This document shows, piece by piece, positions 62,376 to 64,000 of a DNA stretch of 64,000 nucleotides. The position numbers were made by a program, and so were the translations under genes. The stretch covers positions 1 through 64,000 of the forward strand of contig NZ_LXKN01000012.1 in NCBI RefSeq assembly GCF_001692325.1. The letters run 5' to 3'. The notes beneath the pieces were generated by a model that saw only the letters and a list, made by a program, of their open reading frames with translations, had not been told where the DNA came from and ran no database searches. This DNA is from Rhizobium sp. AC27/96. Its GTDB lineage: Bacteria > Pseudomonadota > Alphaproteobacteria > Rhizobiales > Rhizobiaceae. Numbering within the stretch: position 1 is the stretch's first letter; the number at the start of each line of letters is the position of its first letter.

Positions 62376-62605
62376 TTTTGCGTGCGTATAGTACCGACGA
62401 AAGCTGGAAGCGCATTTCACCCGCTTCTTCGTCGGCGTCGTTTTTCGCATCGAGAATATAGAGCTGCTCCCTAGCACGCCTATGTCAGGTCGCTGTTCGC
62501 CGCCGTCATCGGGCCGCGTATCCTTTTTCGTCTCAGCCTCGTCTTGGAAATGACGTGCCGGCCAAATTGGTGGTCGGCAATCCCAGGAAGCAGGAGACCG
62601 ACGAA

Positions 62606-63541
62606 ATGGCGAGTAAACAAAGCGAAGCGAACAAGAAGCACTACGAGACGATTGCAGCCCACGCGCAAAGCGGCGAACAACTGTCGCCCGAGGAGGCCGC
62701 CGCCTGGAGCGATGCCGAATGGACCAAGCTGACGGCTGAACCGGGCGGCGTCGACTTTCTGGAGATGGAGGTCGGCGGCAAGCCGGCACTGTGGATCGTC
62801 CCGAAAGGCGCGGCGCTTGATCGAGTCATCTTCTATATTCACGGCGGCGGATTTGTCGGCGGCTCGATCTACACGCATCGAAAGATGATCGCCCATCTCG
62901 CCAAGGCGACCGGTTGCCGAGCTCTCGCCATGAGCTACGACTTTGTTCACCAGCGGCGGCACTATCCCGCCCAGCGCAATCAGGCCGTTGATGTCTATCG
63001 CTGGCTGCTGGATCAGGGCATCGAGCCTCGACATATCGCAGGCGCCGGGGATTCAGCCGGCGCTGCAATTCTTTTTGGCGCACTCCTGGTGGCTCGTGAT
63101 CGAGGGCTGCCGCTTCCGGCGGCGATCATGAGCATCTCAGGATGGTTCGACATGACGGCAAGCGGCGCGAGCTACCAGTCAAACAGCCAGAAGGACCTCT
63201 TCTTCCAGAGAGAAACGGTTCAGTGGCTGGCCGGCATGGTGCTTGCCGGGGCAGACCCACGCGATCCCTATGCAAGTCCGCTCTTCGCAGATGTCACGGG
63301 CTTCCCGTCAATCTTCCTGCAGGCCGGCGGTGATGAAACACTACTCGACGACAGCCGCGTCTTTGCCGAGCGCGCTAGAGCTGCCGGTGTCGATGTAAGG
63401 CTCGATGTATTTCCGCAGATGCTTCATTCCTTCCAGATGATGGCCGGCCGTGCGCCGGAGGCGGACGATGCGATCGCCAGGCTCGCCGCGTGGGTAAGGC
63501 CCAAGCTCGGGCTTCCCGGGACAGAAAGCAACGCCTCGTGA
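62606..63541 (+). CDS. Alpha/beta hydrolase of the hormone-sensitive lipase family
   Basis: A 311-residue cytoplasmic esterase. Oxyanion-hole motif IHGGGFVGG (79-87), nucleophile GDSAG with Ser150, acid in GGDETLLDDS and His in LHSFQ. ATG 62606 follows AGGAG at good distance; an upstream in-frame ATG at 62555 is less likely. It is divergent from the GntR gene and may be under its control. Substrate unknown; an ester or amide of the neighbouring pathway is one option. Confidence 0.88.
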   Translation: MASKQSEANKKHYETIAAHAQSGEQLSPEEAAAWSDAEWTKLTAEPGGVDFLEMEVGGKPALWIVPKGAALDRVIFYIHGGGFVGGSIYTHRKMIAHLAKATGCRALAMSYDFVHQRRHYPAQRNQAVDVYRWLLDQGIEPRHIAGAGDSAGAAILFGALLVARDRGLPLPAAIMSISGWFDMTASGASYQSNSQKDLFFQRETVQWLAGMVLAGADPRDPYASPLFADVTGFPSIFLQAGGDETLLDDSRVFAERARAAGVDVRLDVFPQMLHSFQMMAGRAPEADDAIARLAAWVRPKLGLPGTESNAS

Positions 63542-63666
63542 TTTCAGCAAGGCACAGGGCCGGCGAACAGGATTTCCTTTGCTTTGTCGGCTCGGATAGG
63601 ATGAACGCGCGGAGGAAGCTTGCGACAAAGGTCGCAGCGACCTCAGCGATCTTGGATGGATAAATC

Positions 63667-64000
63667 ATGAAATCGCAGCCGCGCGTCAAATCCACCGGCC
63701 TCTTCGATGTCCGATATGCCGATTTTCTCAAGACGGTCTCGCATCTGCGTGGCCAGCTTCATCGCTATTGCGCGCGTATGACCGGCTCGGCCATGGATGG
63801 CGAGGATATCATGCAGGAAGCGCTGTTCGAGGCCTATTGCAAGGTCGATCAGCTGCAGGATCCGCGAGCTTTGCAGGGGTGGTTATTCCGTATTGCACAC
63901 AATCGCTGCATCGACTTTCTGCGCAATCGCAAAGCCCGGGAGCGAGCCGAGGCGAACTATGCGCAGGAGAAGATCATCCTGCCGGTCGAGCCTAGTGGTT
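63667..64000 (+). CDS. ECF-family RNA polymerase sigma factor (partial, runs off the end)
   Basis: The first 111 residues of a sigma-70 family factor. Region 2 is complete: LRGQLHRYCARMTGSAMDGEDIMQEALFEAY and LQGWLFRIAHNRCIDFLRNRK. ATG 63667 gives the usual N-terminal length. Region 4 is outside the window, so the ECF subgroup cannot be set. The previous gene ends 125 bases upstream on the same strand. Confidence 0.85.
   Translation, partial: MKSQPRVKSTGLFDVRYADFLKTVSHLRGQLHRYCARMTGSAMDGEDIMQEALFEAYCKVDQLQDPRALQGWLFRIAHNRCIDFLRNRKARERAEANYAQEKIILPVEPSG

Overview
The window looks like chromosome or large-replicon DNA of an alphaproteobacterium of the Rhizobiaceae (Rhizobium/Agrobacterium type). 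The coding style is GC-rich, and the type VI secretion (T6SS) locus has the divergent imp/hcp operon layout typical of that family: two TssC paralogues, an ImpE protein and a TagF-PppA fusion. A VirJ/AcvB-type protein fits the same group. No RNA genes, complete insertion sequences or CRISPR arrays were seen.

Layout. (1) 1-3624: the tail of an unknown gene, a strong terminator-like hairpin, then a GMC sugar oxidoreductase and two sugar-isomerase-like TIM barrels, probably a (keto)sugar or glycoside utilisation unit. (2) 3740-31989: a complete T6SS. The leftward operon reads clpV, hcp, an unknown gene, vgrG, a DUF4123 adaptor, a NucA/NucB-type DNase effector, a ComJ-type inhibitor, a GNAT acetyltransferase and PAAR. 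The rightward operon reads tssA, tssB, tssC, a second tssC, impE/tagJ, tssE, tssF, tssG, tagH, tssK, tssL, tssM, tagF-pppA and ppkA. (3) 32000-34694: a polysaccharide export lipoprotein and a 1.5-kb gene-poor stretch with hairpins and a degraded cupin-like frame. (4) 34695-41745: a FecI/FecR-controlled hydroxamate-siderophore system (TonB receptor, FhuD, FhuB). (5) 41954-47798: a copper/silver-type efflux module (small Cys-containing proteins, YtkA-like protein, CusB-like and CusA-like). (6) 47997-52379: single genes (GST, VirJ, an orphan LolC/E-like permease, a PP1-type phosphatase). (7) 52711-63541: an amine/amide catabolism cluster (glutamine-synthetase-like ligase, two APC permeases, class III aminotransferase, both subunits of an N,N-dimethylformamidase-like enzyme, a GntR regulator, an alpha/beta hydrolase). 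(8) The window ends inside an ECF sigma factor.

Most interesting: the NucA-like DNase and ComJ-like inhibitor embedded as a T6SS effector-immunity pair; a dimethylformamidase-like amidase next to a gamma-glutamyl-amine ligase-like gene; an unrecognised protein encoded between hcp and vgrG; and a Cys-rich short frame and CutF-like small protein ahead of the copper efflux genes. All assignments come from reading motifs and gene order; no database search was run.
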